Assembly (NCBI RefSeq): GCF_900167525.1
Contig: NZ_FUZQ01000006.1
Span: 62,001-126,000, forward strand
Reading direction: 5' to 3'
Length of the DNA stretch: 64,000 nt
Origin: Krasilnikoviella flava
GTDB taxonomy: Bacteria; Actinomycetota; Actinomycetes; Actinomycetales; Cellulomonadaceae
The position numbers and the translations under genes were made by a program. This document shows, one piece after another, positions 45,066 to 54,933 of this stretch; position 1 is the first letter of the stretch, and every line of letters begins with the position of its first letter. The notes under the pieces are model-generated. The model saw only the letters and a program-made list of their open reading frames with translations. It had not been told where the DNA came from and made no database searches.

Positions 45066-47813
45066 CTACTTCTTGGTGGTGGTCTTCCGCGTCGTCGTCT
45101 TCTTCGCCGGCGCCTTCGTCGTCGTGCGGCGCTTCTTGGCCGGGCCCGCCGCACGCTTCTCCGCCAGCAGCTCGACGGCGCGCTCGGGCGTGATGCTCTC
45201 CGGCGTGAGGTCGCGCGGCAGCGTCCGGTTGGTCTCGCCGTCCGTGACGTACGCGCCGAAGCGGCCGTCCTTCACGACGATCGGCTTGCCGCTGGTCGGG
45301 TCGTCGCCCAGCTCGCGCAGCGGCGGCGTGGCCGCCCGGGCGCCCCGGCCGCGCTTGGGCTCGGCGTAGATCTTCAGCGCCTCGTCCAGCGTGATCGTGA
45401 AGAGCTGCTCCTCCGACGCGATCGTCCGCGAGTCGGTGCCCTTCTTGAGGTACGGGCCGTAGCGCCCGTTCTGCGCCGTGATCTCATCGCCCGACTCGGG
45501 GTCGGTGCCCACGACGCGCGGCAGCGACAGCAGCTTGAGCGCGTCCTCCAGCGTCACGGTCTCCAGCGACATGTCCTTGAACAGCGACGCGGTGCGCGGC
45601 TTCGGCTGGGCGGCCTTCGCCTTCTTCTGCGCCGCGGCGGACAGGCTCGGGTCGATCTCCGGCAGGTCGAGCACCTCGGTCACGTAGGGGCCGTAGCGAC
45701 CGTTCTTCGCGATGATCTCGTTGCCCGACACCGGGTCGGTGCCGAGCACCTTGCCGTCCTCGGCCCCGGCGGCCAGCAGCTCGCGCGCCTTCGCCACGGT
45801 GAGCTCGTCCGGGGCGACCTCCTCCGGGATGGACGCGCGCGGCGGGTTCTCCCCCTCGGCCACCTCGGCGCCGAGGTCCTCGACGTACGGGCCGTACCGG
45901 CCCACGCGCACGCGGATGCCCTCACCGATCTGCACCGAGTTGATCGCCACGGGGTCGATCTCGCCGAGGTTCTCCACCAGCTCGTGCAGGCCCCAGCCCG
46001 TGCTCTCGCCCGAACCGTCGCCGAAGTAGAAGCGCGTCAGCCAGGCCACACGGTCCCGGCTGCCCGACGCGATCTGGTCGAGGTCGGCCTCCATCTCGGC
46101 CGTGAAGTCGTAGTCCACCAGCCAGCGGAAGTGCTCCTCGAGCAGCTTCACGACGGCGAACGCGAGCCAGGTGGGGGTCAGCGCCTGGCCCTTGGTGCGC
46201 ACGTAGCCCCGGTCCTGGACGGTCGAGATCGTCGCGGCATACGTCGACGGGCGGCCGATGCCGAGCTCCTCGAGCGCCTTGACCAGCGACGCCTCCGTGT
46301 ACCGGGCCGGCGGCGTGGTGGCGTGGCCCTCGGCCGTGAGGCCGTCGCCGCTCAGCGGGTCGCCCTCGCCCATGCGCGGCAGGCGCGCCTCCTTGGCGGA
46401 CGCGTCCGCGCCCTCGGCGACGTCCGTGCCCTCCTCGTAGGCGGCGAGGAAACCGCGGAAGGTGATGACGGTGCCGGACGCCGAGAAGACGGCGTCCCGG
46501 CCCGCGAGGTCCCCCGCCGCGCCCGCGAGCGAGGCGGCGACGCGCACCGACGCCGTCGACCCCTTGGCGTCGGCCATCTGGGACGCCACGGTGCGCTTCC
46601 AGATCAGCTCGTACAGCTTGAACTGGTCGCCGGAGATCTCGCGCGCCACCTGGGCCGGGGTACGGAACGAGTCGCCCGCGGGACGGATGGCCTCGTGCGC
46701 CTCCTGCGCGCCCTTGTTCTTGGAGGTGTACAGGCGCGGTGCGCCCGGCACGTACTCGGGGCCGTACAGCTCCGCCGCCTGCCGGCGGGCGGCGTCCGTC
46801 GCCTCCGCGGACAGCGACGGTGAGTCCGTACGCATGTAGGTGATGTAGCCGTTCTCGTACAGGGCCTGCGCCGTGCGCATCGCCTGGCGCGAGCTCATCC
46901 GCAGCTTGCGGCCCGCCTCCTGCTGCATCGTGGAGGTGGTGAACGGCGCCGCGGGCTTGCGGGAGTACGGCTTGGTCTCGAGCGAGCGCACGGCGAAGGA
47001 CGCGTCCGCGAGCCCCGCGACGACGGCGTTCGCGGACGCCTCGTCGAGCTGCACCACGCCGGTGCGGACCTTGAGGCGGCCCCGGTCGTCGAAGTCGCGG
47101 CCCGAGGCGACGCGCTCCGTCCCGAGCCCGGTGAGGCGGGCGCGGAACGCCTGCCCGGCGTCGTCGCCCGTCGTCGGCGCGAACTGCCCGGTGACGTCCC
47201 AGTAGCCCGCGGAGACGAACGCCATCCGCTCGCGCTCACGCTCCACGACGAGCCGCGTCGCGACGGACTGCACGCGGCCCGCGGACAGGCCCTGGCGCAC
47301 CTTGCGCCACAGCACCGGCGAGACCTCGTAGCCGTAGAGCCGGTCGAGGATGCGGCGCGTCTCCTGCGCGTCGACGAGGTCCTCGTCGAGCTCACGGGTG
47401 TTCTCCAGGGCCCGCAGGATCGCCTCGCGGGTGATCTCGTGGAACACCATCCGCTTGACCGGGACCTTGGGCTTGAGCTCCTGGATCAGGTGCCAGGCGA
47501 TGGCCTCGCCCTCGCGGTCCTCGTCGGTGGCGAGGTAGAGCTCGTCGGCCTCCTTGAGGGCCTTCTTCAGCTCGCGGACCTTCTGCTTCTTGTCCGCGTG
47601 GACCTCGTAGTAGGGGTCGAACCCGTTGTCGACGTCGACGGCGAACTTGCCGTACGGGCCCTTCTTCATGTCCGCCGGCAGGTCGCGCGGCTGCGGCAGG
47701 TCGCGGATGTGCCCCACGCTCGCCTCGACCTCGAAGTCGTCGCCGAGGTAGCCCTGGATCTTGCGAGCCTTGGTGGGCGACTCGACGATCACGAGCTTGC
47801 GTGGCTGGGGCAT
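45066..47813 (-). CDS. topA: DNA topoisomerase I
   Basis: A 915-residue type IA topoisomerase relaxing negative supercoils. The Toprim domain opens with KLVIVESPTKARKI and holds TDEDREGEAIAWH; the cleaving Tyr is near residue 326 in YITYMRTDS. The C-terminus has several Topo_C repeats (GRYGPYV and GRYGPYLKKG strings) instead of zinc ribbons, and a Lys/Thr-rich tail. This tail is typical of actinobacterial TopA and gives processivity. ATG at 47811-47813 is the start (MPQPRKLVIV); upstream in-frame sequence is not believable. Confidence 0.97.
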   Translation of the reverse strand: MPQPRKLVIVESPTKARKIQGYLGDDFEVEASVGHIRDLPQPRDLPADMKKGPYGKFAVDVDNGFDPYYEVHADKKQKVRELKKALKEADELYLATDEDREGEAIAWHLIQELKPKVPVKRMVFHEITREAILRALENTRELDEDLVDAQETRRILDRLYGYEVSPVLWRKVRQGLSAGRVQSVATRLVVERERERMAFVSAGYWDVTGQFAPTTGDDAGQAFRARLTGLGTERVASGRDFDDRGRLKVRTGVVQLDEASANAVVAGLADASFAVRSLETKPYSRKPAAPFTTSTMQQEAGRKLRMSSRQAMRTAQALYENGYITYMRTDSPSLSAEATDAARRQAAELYGPEYVPGAPRLYTSKNKGAQEAHEAIRPAGDSFRTPAQVAREISGDQFKLYELIWKRTVASQMADAKGSTASVRVAASLAGAAGDLAGRDAVFSASGTVITFRGFLAAYEEGTDVAEGADASAKEARLPRMGEGDPLSGDGLTAEGHATTPPARYTEASLVKALEELGIGRPSTYAATISTVQDRGYVRTKGQALTPTWLAFAVVKLLEEHFRWLVDYDFTAEMEADLDQIASGSRDRVAWLTRFYFGDGSGESTGWGLHELVENLGEIDPVAINSVQIGEGIRVRVGRYGPYVEDLGAEVAEGENPPRASIPEEVAPDELTVAKARELLAAGAEDGKVLGTDPVSGNEIIAKNGRYGPYVTEVLDLPEIDPSLSAAAQKKAKAAQPKPRTASLFKDMSLETVTLEDALKLLSLPRVVGTDPESGDEITAQNGRYGPYLKKGTDSRTIASEEQLFTITLDEALKIYAEPKRGRGARAATPPLRELGDDPTSGKPIVVKDGRFGAYVTDGETNRTLPRDLTPESITPERAVELLAEKRAAGPAKKRRTTTKAPAKKTTTRKTTTKK

Positions 47814-47936
47814 CCGTTCCTGCTTTCCCTGTTGCTGCGGCGGTGCCGGGCATGTGCGGACGGCGACCGGCCGACCGGTCATGTCACGGTACGACATCCG
47901 CTCGTCACTTCCCCGACACGGCCGCCGGGCGGCACT

Positions 47937-48920
47937 CTACCGAGACGTGAGGCGCGGCTGCGCAGTGAGCTGACGCAGCACGAGGAGGGCGGCGAACGCC
48001 CCCGCGGTCACCGCGAGCACCCCCAGGGCCCCCGCCGCGTACGCGGTGAGGTCCGGCGAGAGGGGCACCGGGTCGCCGTTCGTGACCAGGCCCACGAGGG
48101 TGGCGCCGGAGACGAGGACGCCGGCCACCGACGCGAGCAGCAGCAGACCCGCGACGACGTACGACCCGGGCGCCGCGTACGACGCGCCGGGCCGGCGCAG
48201 CTCGTCCGTCGACGACGCCGGCGTGAGCGCGCAGACCGCGGCGCCCCAGACCAGGACGACGAGCACGGCGGCGACGACGTCCGACGGCCGGTGCCACTGG
48301 CCCACGAGCGTCGAGACCCCGGTGGCCCCCGTGTACGCGGCCCCGAGGACCGCGACGACCGGCCGCCACGCCCGCGGCGTGACGAGCAGCAGCGCGACCG
48401 ACACCGAGGCCGCGACGGTGGTGTGACCGCTGGGCAGCGTGTTGGGCCCGGTCCACCCGGACAGCAGCTCCGGCCGGTCGAGGACCCCGTGCTTGAGCAC
48501 CTGGGTGGTCACGTTCGCGCCGCCCACGAGCACCGCGACCTGCAGCGCCAGCACCCAGCGACGCCGCACCAGGGCGACGAGCATCGCCACCCCGACCCCC
48601 GCGACGACGAACGCGACGGACACGACGTCGAGCACCGGCTCGGCGACCTGCCACAGGCGGCCCTGGCCGTGCGTGGCGCCGAGGAACGCGAGCTCGTCGA
48701 CGCGCTGGCCGGCGGCCGTGTCGACGAAGAACCGCCAGGTCAGCCAGACGCCGAGCACCGCCAGCACCGCCACGACGGCGGCGACGACGCGCGGGGCGGT
48801 CCTCGCCCGCGGGACCGGACGGGCGCCCCGCCACGCGCCGACCGGCAGGATCGGCGCGCCGACGCCCGACGTCCCCCTCGAGGGGGTCGGCGGCGGCACG
48901 GGGCGCGTCTCGGTGAGCAC
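47937..48920 (-). CDS. PAP2-family membrane phosphatase
   Basis: A 327-residue membrane phosphatase with six predicted helices. The three PAP2 motifs can be placed: KHGVLDRP, PSGHT and GQWHRPSDV, giving the catalytic His residues. The middle portion (TLPSGHTTVAASVSVALLLV) fits phosphatidic acid or undecaprenyl-pyrophosphate phosphatases. An N-terminal proline-rich cytoplasmic tail of about 40 residues precedes the first helix. GTG at 48918-48920. It is upstream of topA on the same strand but 123 bp away. Confidence 0.88.
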   Translation of the reverse strand: MLTETRPVPPPTPSRGTSGVGAPILPVGAWRGARPVPRARTAPRVVAAVVAVLAVLGVWLTWRFFVDTAAGQRVDELAFLGATHGQGRLWQVAEPVLDVVSVAFVVAGVGVAMLVALVRRRWVLALQVAVLVGGANVTTQVLKHGVLDRPELLSGWTGPNTLPSGHTTVAASVSVALLLVTPRAWRPVVAVLGAAYTGATGVSTLVGQWHRPSDVVAAVLVVLVWGAAVCALTPASSTDELRRPGASYAAPGSYVVAGLLLLASVAGVLVSGATLVGLVTNGDPVPLSPDLTAYAAGALGVLAVTAGAFAALLVLRQLTAQPRLTSR

Positions 48921-49030
48921 GGGATCACGCTACCGACTCGGTGTGACGGAAACGTACGCGCTGCGTGGGGACCTCTCCCCTTCCCGCGCACCCTCGACCT
49001 GCCCGGCCGCCGACGACGGGCGGGGGCATG

Positions 49031-49066
49031 ACGACGGGCGTGGACCCCGGGGTCCCCGCCCGTCGT
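49031..49066 (-). terminator. Strong hairpin after the secreted protease
   Basis: ACGACGGGCG at 49031-49040 pairs with CGCCCGTCGT at 49057-49066, and the inner GGACCCC/GGGGTCC pairs too, leaving almost no loop. It starts 15 bp past the protease stop on the minus strand. Confidence 0.7.
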
Positions 49067-49080
49067 CCGTGCCGGCGCGA

Positions 49081-50238
49081 CTACGCGCCGTCGGTGACCA
49101 GGGTGAGGCCGTAGGCGTCGAGGATCTCGCCCACCGGCTGGAAGAACGTCGTGCCGCCGGAGGTGCAGTCCCCGGACCCGCCGGACGTCACGCCCTGCGC
49201 CTGGTCGCCCGCGAGCAGCGACCCGCCGGAGTCGCCGGGCTCCGCGCACACGTCGGCGCGGATGAGCCCGTCGACCGTGCCCTCGGCGTAGGAGACCGAC
49301 ACGTCCAGCGCCTCGACGGTGCCACAGTGCCATCCTGTCGTGGAGCCGGAGCGGCAGACCTGGGCGCCCACGGGCGCTGGCTCGGCGCCGGCCACCGCGA
49401 CCTGGCCGCCGGCCCAGTCGTTCACCGCGCCCACCGGGGTGCTGTCGAGCCCCACCTGGACGTACCCGTAGTCGTCGCCCGGGAAGCTCGACCCGGCGAA
49501 CGTCCCCGCCGGCTGCGACGTCGTGTCCCCCGCGGAGCCGCAGTGCCCCGCGGTGACGAAGCCGTCGGTCACGGCGAACCCGACCGAGCAGCGTGCGCCC
49601 GAGCCGATGTAGTACGCGTTGCCGCCGACGATGTCGTCGAGCAGCCGGGGCCGCTCCGCCGTCGTGGCCACGGTGACGGCGGAACCCGGTACGTCGGCCG
49701 CGGCCAGCGCGTCGTCCAGTGCCGCCCGCGCGGCCGGGGCCGCGCCGGCCAGCGTCTCCACCACCAGCGCGTTGTCCCGCACGTCGACGTGCCAGCCCGT
49801 CACTGCGCGGCCGGCGGCGTCGCCGAGCCCGTCCGCAAGGTCGGCGGACCACCCCTCGAGCTGGTCCAGCGAGTACCGGGCGTCGACCGCGCTGGCCCCG
49901 GCGGCGCGCACCGCGGCGTCGTCGTCGCCCGTCGTGGCCACGTAGAGGCGGTCGTGCCGCGGGTCGAGCCACGCGCCGGCGAAGTCGTCGCCGAGCCGCT
50001 CGCGCAGCCGGTCCTGCGCCGCCGCGGCGGCGTCCTGGAAGCCGAGGCGTTCGACGGCGCGCTCGGGGGACACGCCGAGGTCGTCCTGCATGGCCCGCAG
50101 GAGCCCGGCCGGATATCGGTCTGCGCCCACGACGTCGTCGTCGGGGGCCGGGCCGGCGGCCTGGGCCGTCGCCGCGGTCGCTGCGAGCGTGAGCCCTGCG
50201 GCCGTGGCGGCCATCGCCCTGAAGGTCGTGCGTCTCAT
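49081..50238 (-). CDS. Secreted chymotrypsin-like serine protease (streptogrisin/alpha-lytic type)
   Basis: A 385-residue preproprotease. An Ala-rich signal peptide (about 1-28) is followed by an alpha-lytic-type pro-domain (about 40-175) and the mature protease. The triad is H in VTAGHCGS, an Asp in the DDYGYVQV stretch and S in EPGDSGGS; the cysteines GHC and CRSGSTTGWHC fit streptogrisin disulfides. The mature form begins near DIVGGNAYYI. ATG at 50236-50238 follows AAGGAGAG. It works outside the cell as a broad endopeptidase. Divergent from the K+ transporter, with 127 bp between. Confidence 0.94.
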   Translation of the reverse strand: MRRTTFRAMAATAAGLTLAATAATAQAAGPAPDDDVVGADRYPAGLLRAMQDDLGVSPERAVERLGFQDAAAAAQDRLRERLGDDFAGAWLDPRHDRLYVATTGDDDAAVRAAGASAVDARYSLDQLEGWSADLADGLGDAAGRAVTGWHVDVRDNALVVETLAGAAPAARAALDDALAAADVPGSAVTVATTAERPRLLDDIVGGNAYYIGSGARCSVGFAVTDGFVTAGHCGSAGDTTSQPAGTFAGSSFPGDDYGYVQVGLDSTPVGAVNDWAGGQVAVAGAEPAPVGAQVCRSGSTTGWHCGTVEALDVSVSYAEGTVDGLIRADVCAEPGDSGGSLLAGDQAQGVTSGGSGDCTSGGTTFFQPVGEILDAYGLTLVTDGA

Positions 50239-50365
50239 CGGAGCTCTCCTTCCGTCAGGTACCGGACGGTTGCCCGGCGCACCACACGCTACGGGGGCGG
50301 CCAGCCCGCGGCCAGGGCGCGTCCAGGCCGCGCGACGGGCCCGGCGGGTGCCACACTCATCCTTC

Positions 50366-51790
50366 GTGCGCACGATCCCGTGGCTCCGCCCGCACCGGGC
50401 ACCCACGTCCGACACCGCCTCGCCCGCGAGCCTGCGGCGCCGGCCCGCCCAGCTCGTCACGCTGGGCTTCCTCGCCACGATCGCGGCCGGAACGGCCCTG
50501 CTGAGCCTCCCCGTCAGCGCCACCGGCCGGAACGCGAGCTTCGTCGAGGCCCTGTTCACGGCGACGTCCGCGACGTGCGTGACCGGGCTCGCCGTCGTGG
50601 ACACCGAGACGTTCTGGACGCCGTTCGGGCAGGTCGTGATCCTGCTGCTGATCCAGGTGGGCGGGTTCGGGGTGATGACGCTCGCGTCGCTGCTCGGCCT
50701 GCTGCTGACCCGCCGCCTCGGGCTCGGCACCCGCCTCGTGGCCACCGAGTCGACACGCTCGGTCGGGATGGGCGACGTGCGCCGGGTGCTGCTCGGCGTG
50801 CTGCGGTTCACCGTGGTCGCCGAGCTCGTGGTCGCCACGGTCCTGACGGCCCGGTTCGCCTCGGCCTACGACGAGCCGCTCGGCCACGCCGCGTGGTCGG
50901 GCGTGTTCCACGCCGTGTCCGCGTTCAACAACGCGGGCTTCTCCATCTACAGCCAGAACCTGGTGCCGTTCGTCGCCGACCCGTGGGTCTGCCTGCCGAT
51001 CTGCGCCGCCGTCATCGTCGGCGGCCTCGGGTTCCCCGTGCTGCTCGAGCTGTGGCGGCTGCACCGCACGCGCCGCTCCGAGGACGGCCCCACCGACCTG
51101 CGACGGCTGTCGCGCTGGAGCGTGCACACTCGCCTCACCGTGCTGATGACGACGACGCTGCTCGCGGTCGGCACGGTGTTCTTCCTCGCGGCCGAGTGGG
51201 GCAACCCCGGAACGTTCGGCCCGCTGGACCCGCCCGCGAAGGTGCTGGCCGCGTTCACGCAGGCGGTCATGCCGCGCACCGCCGGCTTCAACTCCGTGGA
51301 CCTGTCGCAGGCCAACAACGGCACCTGGTTCTTCACCGACATGCTCATGTTCATCGGCGCCGGGTCGGGCGGCACCGCCGGCGGCATCAAGGTGACGACC
51401 TTCGCCGTGCTCGCCGTCGCCATCTGGTCGGAGCTGCGCGGTGACCCCGACGCCGCGCTCTGGGACCGCCGCCTGACGCCGGGCACGCAGCGGCAGGCGC
51501 TCACCGTGGCGCTCGTGGGGGTGGCGGCCGTGGTGCTGCCGACCCTCGCGATCACCCTCTCCACCAGCCTCTTCACCCTCGACCAGGTGCTGTACGAGGT
51601 GATCTCGGCGTTCAGCACGACCGGCCTGTCCACCGGCATCACCGCCGACATGCAGGCGTGGCACCAGCTCGTGCTCGTCGCCCTGATGTTCCTCGGCCGC
51701 CTCGGCCCCATCACCCTCGGCACCGGCCTCGCCATGCGGGACCGCCAGCGGCTCTACCGGCGCCCGGAGGCCGCCGTCGTCATCGGCTGA
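50366..51790 (+). CDS. TrkH/KtrB-family potassium transporter
   Basis: A 474-residue membrane subunit of a Ktr/Trk K+ uptake system. The four-fold M1-P-M2 repeats show filter-like loops: TSATCVTGLAVVDT, VSAFNNAGFSIYS, MPRTAGFNSVD and ISAFSTTGLSTG, each with the conserved glycine. GSGGTAGGIKVTT is another family mark. GTG at 50366 is the likely start. No KtrA/TrkA regulatory subunit is next to it, so it must be encoded elsewhere. A perfect 18-bp hairpin terminates the gene. Confidence 0.93.
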   Translation: MRTIPWLRPHRAPTSDTASPASLRRRPAQLVTLGFLATIAAGTALLSLPVSATGRNASFVEALFTATSATCVTGLAVVDTETFWTPFGQVVILLLIQVGGFGVMTLASLLGLLLTRRLGLGTRLVATESTRSVGMGDVRRVLLGVLRFTVVAELVVATVLTARFASAYDEPLGHAAWSGVFHAVSAFNNAGFSIYSQNLVPFVADPWVCLPICAAVIVGGLGFPVLLELWRLHRTRRSEDGPTDLRRLSRWSVHTRLTVLMTTTLLAVGTVFFLAAEWGNPGTFGPLDPPAKVLAAFTQAVMPRTAGFNSVDLSQANNGTWFFTDMLMFIGAGSGGTAGGIKVTTFAVLAVAIWSELRGDPDAALWDRRLTPGTQRQALTVALVGVAAVVLPTLAITLSTSLFTLDQVLYEVISAFSTTGLSTGITADMQAWHQLVLVALMFLGRLGPITLGTGLAMRDRQRLYRRPEAAVVIG

Positions 51791-51802
51791 GGACCGTGGC
51801 AC

Positions 51803-51840
51803 GACGAGGCCCCGCCGAGCGTGCTCGGCGGGGCCTCGTC
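51803..51840. terminator. Bidirectional terminator hairpin
   Basis: GACGAGGCCCCGCCGAGC (51803-51820) pairs perfectly with GCTCGGCGGGGCCTCGTC (51823-51840) around a GT loop, between the K+ transporter and the convergent lipoprotein gene. Confidence 0.88.
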
Positions 51841-51853
51841 ATGGTCCGGTGGG

Positions 51854-52402
51854 TCAGCAGTGGGTGCCGGCGTACGTCCCGACGCCCTGCACGGCGTCCT
51901 GGAACTCCTGGCCGGTCATGGTGGACATGGCGTCGTTGACCTTGGTCATGGCGTCGGTGGCGGTCGGGTCCTCCGCCGCCTCGCTGAGCCCGTCGGTCAC
52001 CGACCGGAACGACGTGGTGAGGGTGCCCCAGTCGTCCGCGATCTCGGCCGGCGGCTCGCTGACACCCTCGAGGGTGGTGGTGAGCTCCTCGAGCTTGTCG
52101 AGCGTGGGCTGCAGGTCGGCCGGGTCGGCGCTGCTCAGCGCCGACGAGGCGCTGGTGAGCGAGTCGAAGGCCGCGCAGACGTCGCCGTCCGCCCCCTCCT
52201 CGGCCGGCGCCTCCTCCTGCGGGCTCTCCTCGGCCAGCGCCTCCTCGGTGGGCTGCTCCTCGGCGGCGGTGCCCGCGTCGGACGACGACCTTTCCTGGGA
52301 GTCGCCCGCACCGCTGCAGGCGGCCAGGCCGAGGGTGAGCAGGGCTCCGGCGGCCACCGCGGTGGCACGGGTCAGGGACATTCGGTTGCGCATAAGGTCC
52401 AT
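51854..52402 (-). CDS. Secreted lipoprotein, helical domain (paralogue A)
   Basis: A 182-residue lipoprotein. A signal peptide with lipobox LAAC near residue 29 precedes an acidic linker rich in Glu, Ala and Pro and a helical domain of about 110 residues. The domain starts with DVCAAF, contains EPPAEIADDWGTLTTSF and ends with a Cys at THC. Two other genes in the window (54930 and 55611) have the same domain plan. ATG codons at 52402, 52393 and 52381 are all possible starts; none has a strong ribosome site. Function unknown. Confidence 0.8.
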   Translation of the reverse strand: MDLMRNRMSLTRATAVAAGALLTLGLAACSGAGDSQERSSSDAGTAAEEQPTEEALAEESPQEEAPAEEGADGDVCAAFDSLTSASSALSSADPADLQPTLDKLEELTTTLEGVSEPPAEIADDWGTLTTSFRSVTDGLSEAAEDPTATDAMTKVNDAMSTMTGQEFQDAVQGVGTYAGTHC

Positions 52403-52565
52403 GGTGACCGACCGCCCCCGATCACGCGCCCCGACCGGCAGGGGAGCACTCCCCATGTGGCGGGGGTCACGACGCCCCCGTGGCAGACTCGTCGCGCGCC
52501 GGACCGGCGCCCGGCGACCCGCAGGACGAGGGCCCGGACGCGTCGACGCACGAGGAGGGCGGGCC

Positions 52566-53339
52566 GTGGCGGAGCGGGTGACGTTCGCGAGCAGCACGGG
52601 GCCCCGGCTCGCGGGCATCGTCGACCGGCCCGAGGGCGAGGTGCGCGGCTGGGGCGTGTTCGCCCACGGGTTCACGCTCGGCAAGGACTCCCCCGCCGCG
52701 GCGCGCATCTGCAAGCAGCTCGCGTCCGAGGGGATCGGCATGCTGCGGTTCGACAACCTCGGGCTGGGCGACTCCGAGGGCGACTGGGGCGACGGCTCGT
52801 TCACGGTGAAGGTCGCCGACACGGTGCTCGCGGCGCGGTTCGTGGCCGAGCACCTCACCGGGGACGAGGCCGGGCCCGACCTGCTCGTCGGTCACTCCTG
52901 GGGCGGGGCCGCCGCGATCGCCGCGGCGCCCGAGGCCGGGGTGCGCGCCGTCGTGTCCGTGTGCGCGCCGTTCGACCCCAGCCACGCCGAGCACCAGTAC
53001 GACGACCTGGTGGACCAGGTGCTCGCCGAGGGGAACGCCGTGTGGCAGGTGGGCGGAAAGCGGCTCAACCTCAAGCGCGGGATGGTCGAGGACGTGCGCG
53101 ACGCCGACCTGGACCACCGCATCGCCGACCTCGGGCTGCCCCTGCTGATCATGCACGCGCCCACGGACACCGTGGTCGGGATCGAGAACGCCAGCCAGAT
53201 CTTCGCGGCGGCCCGCCACCCGCGCAGCTTCGTCGCGCTCGAGGGCAGCGACCACCTGCTCACGGCCCCCGGCCAGGCCCAGCGCGCCGCGCGGATCGTC
53301 AGCGCGTGGGCCGACCCGTACCTCGCTACGCCGCGCTAG
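52566..53339 (+). CDS. Alpha/beta-hydrolase (OsmC-fusion-like esterase)
   Basis: A 257-residue alpha/beta hydrolase. The nucleophile elbow is VGHSWGGAA, the acid is in HAPTDTVVG and the His in GSDHLLT. FAHGFTLGKDSPAA forms the oxyanion hole; the FDNLGLGDSEG loop is the one usually seen in YfhR/OsmC-fused hydrolases. GTG at 52566 follows GAGGAGGG. Its last 14 bases overlap the convergent methyltransferase gene. Substrate unknown. Confidence 0.87.
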   Translation: MAERVTFASSTGPRLAGIVDRPEGEVRGWGVFAHGFTLGKDSPAAARICKQLASEGIGMLRFDNLGLGDSEGDWGDGSFTVKVADTVLAARFVAEHLTGDEAGPDLLVGHSWGGAAAIAAAPEAGVRAVVSVCAPFDPSHAEHQYDDLVDQVLAEGNAVWQVGGKRLNLKRGMVEDVRDADLDHRIADLGLPLLIMHAPTDTVVGIENASQIFAAARHPRSFVALEGSDHLLTAPGQAQRAARIVSAWADPYLATPR

Positions 53340-54933
53340 CGGGGCGCAGGAAGCCGTCGCGCACCAGGCCGCGGACGGCGGGCAGCAGCTCCGCGCGCAG
53401 GTCCTCGACGGGGACGTCGAGCAGGGCGCCCAGGGCGCCGACGATCTGGCCGACGGCGAGCTCGCCGTCGCACACCCCGACGAACGCGGCGAGCCCGGTC
53501 GACGCGTGCACGCCGCGCCCCAGGCCGTCGCCCTGCCGGATCACGATGACGTTCGGGTCCGCCTCGCCCGGCGTGTGGAACCGCTCCTCGGAGACGTCGT
53601 CCGCCACGACGAGGTGCGCGGCCGCGAGCGCCGCGTCGTCCCGTGCGGCGAGCCAGTCGTGCGCGGCCAGGGACGCGGCGACGTGTGCGCCGAGCGGCTG
53701 GTGCACCGACCCGGTGTGCTCCTCGAGGCGCCGCAGCGTGGGGCGCGCGCCGTCGGCGGGCCGGCGCAGCGTGACGATGCCGAAGCCGACCGCCTCGACG
53801 TCGCGCGACGCGAAGTCGTCGAGCCACGCCCCGTAGGCCGCGGACCAGGCACCCGGCTCGCGCTCCGCCGTGGTGCCGCCGTCGCGGATCCACGTCTCCG
53901 CGTACTCGGCCGGGTCCAGCACCTCGCGCTGGATCACCCACCCGTCGAGGCCGGACGCGTCGAGCCACGTCCCCACGCGCTCGTCCCACGCCTCGCCGCG
54001 CCGGTGCTCCCAGTTGCCCAGCAGCTGTGCCACGCCGCCCGGGGCGAGCACGCGGCCGACGTCCTGCACGAGGTCGCGCACCAGGTCGTCGCCCGAGCGG
54101 CCGCCGTCGCGGTACTCGTAGTCGCCCAGCGCCTCGGCCACCGCGGCGCCCGCCGCGCCCGCGTGCGGGGTGATGACGAACGGCGGGTTGGACACGACGA
54201 GATCGAAGCTCTCGCCCGCCACCGGCTCCAGCATCGAGCCGTGCCGCAGCCCGACCTCCGTGCCCGGCGAGGGCGCGTTGAGGGCCAGGTTGAACCGGGC
54301 GAACCCGAGCGCGCGTCGCGACAGGTCGGTGGCCACCACCTGGCGCGAGTGCCGCGCGGCGTGCAGCGCCTGGATGCCGCAGCCCGTGCCGAGGTCGAGC
54401 ACGCGACCCACCGGTGTGCGGGCCGTCACCTGCGCCAGCGTCGTGGAGGCGCCGCCGGCGCCCAGCACGTGGTCGGTGGCGAGGCGGCCGCCGGTCGCCA
54501 GCTCGGCGAGGTCGCTCGAGAGCCACCACGACGCCTCGCCACCGGCGTCGACCGCCCCGTACGGACGCAGGTCGACGACGGCGCGCACCGTGTCGTCGTC
54601 CCCCTCCCCGGAGGCGGCCACGAGGCCGAGGCGGGCGGCGCCCGCGGTGCCGAGGCCCGGGAGCGCGCGGTCGAGCGCCGCCCGCGGGACGTCGTCGCCG
54701 AGCAGGAAGAGGCTGGCGAGCGCGGCGCGCGGCTCGTGCGCGCCGGACGCCCCCGCGAGCGCGCGGCGGGCGGGCACCGTTTGCTCGCGGTGCAGCGCCG
54801 CCGACGCGACGTCGCCCAGCGCCTCCTCGACGCCGTCCACGGTGTAGCCCGCGGCGTCGAGCCCCGCCCGCAGCGCGTCCAGGAGAGGCGCGGCGGCGGC
54901 GTCCGGCACGGGCGTCGTCCCGGCAGCGCTCAT
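53326..54933 (-). CDS. SAM-dependent methyltransferase (PrmC-like core with extra domains)
   Basis: A 535-residue class I methyltransferase. The SAM-binding core sits in the middle: VLDLGTGCGIQALHAARH (motif I) and VSNPPFVITP, the NPPF motif that marks N-methylation of glutamine, adenine or a related amide. The N-terminal 150 residues look like a substrate-binding DUF and the C-terminal 150 form a separate domain found in actinobacterial relatives. Its ATG at 54931-54933 overlaps the upstream lipoprotein stop by four bases. Target unknown. Confidence 0.85.
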   Translation of the reverse strand: MSAAGTTPVPDAAAAPLLDALRAGLDAAGYTVDGVEEALGDVASAALHREQTVPARRALAGASGAHEPRAALASLFLLGDDVPRAALDRALPGLGTAGAARLGLVAASGEGDDDTVRAVVDLRPYGAVDAGGEASWWLSSDLAELATGGRLATDHVLGAGGASTTLAQVTARTPVGRVLDLGTGCGIQALHAARHSRQVVATDLSRRALGFARFNLALNAPSPGTEVGLRHGSMLEPVAGESFDLVVSNPPFVITPHAGAAGAAVAEALGDYEYRDGGRSGDDLVRDLVQDVGRVLAPGGVAQLLGNWEHRRGEAWDERVGTWLDASGLDGWVIQREVLDPAEYAETWIRDGGTTAEREPGAWSAAYGAWLDDFASRDVEAVGFGIVTLRRPADGARPTLRRLEEHTGSVHQPLGAHVAASLAAHDWLAARDDAALAAAHLVVADDVSEERFHTPGEADPNVIVIRQGDGLGRGVHASTGLAAFVGVCDGELAVGQIVGALGALLDVPVEDLRAELLPAVRGLVRDGFLRPASAA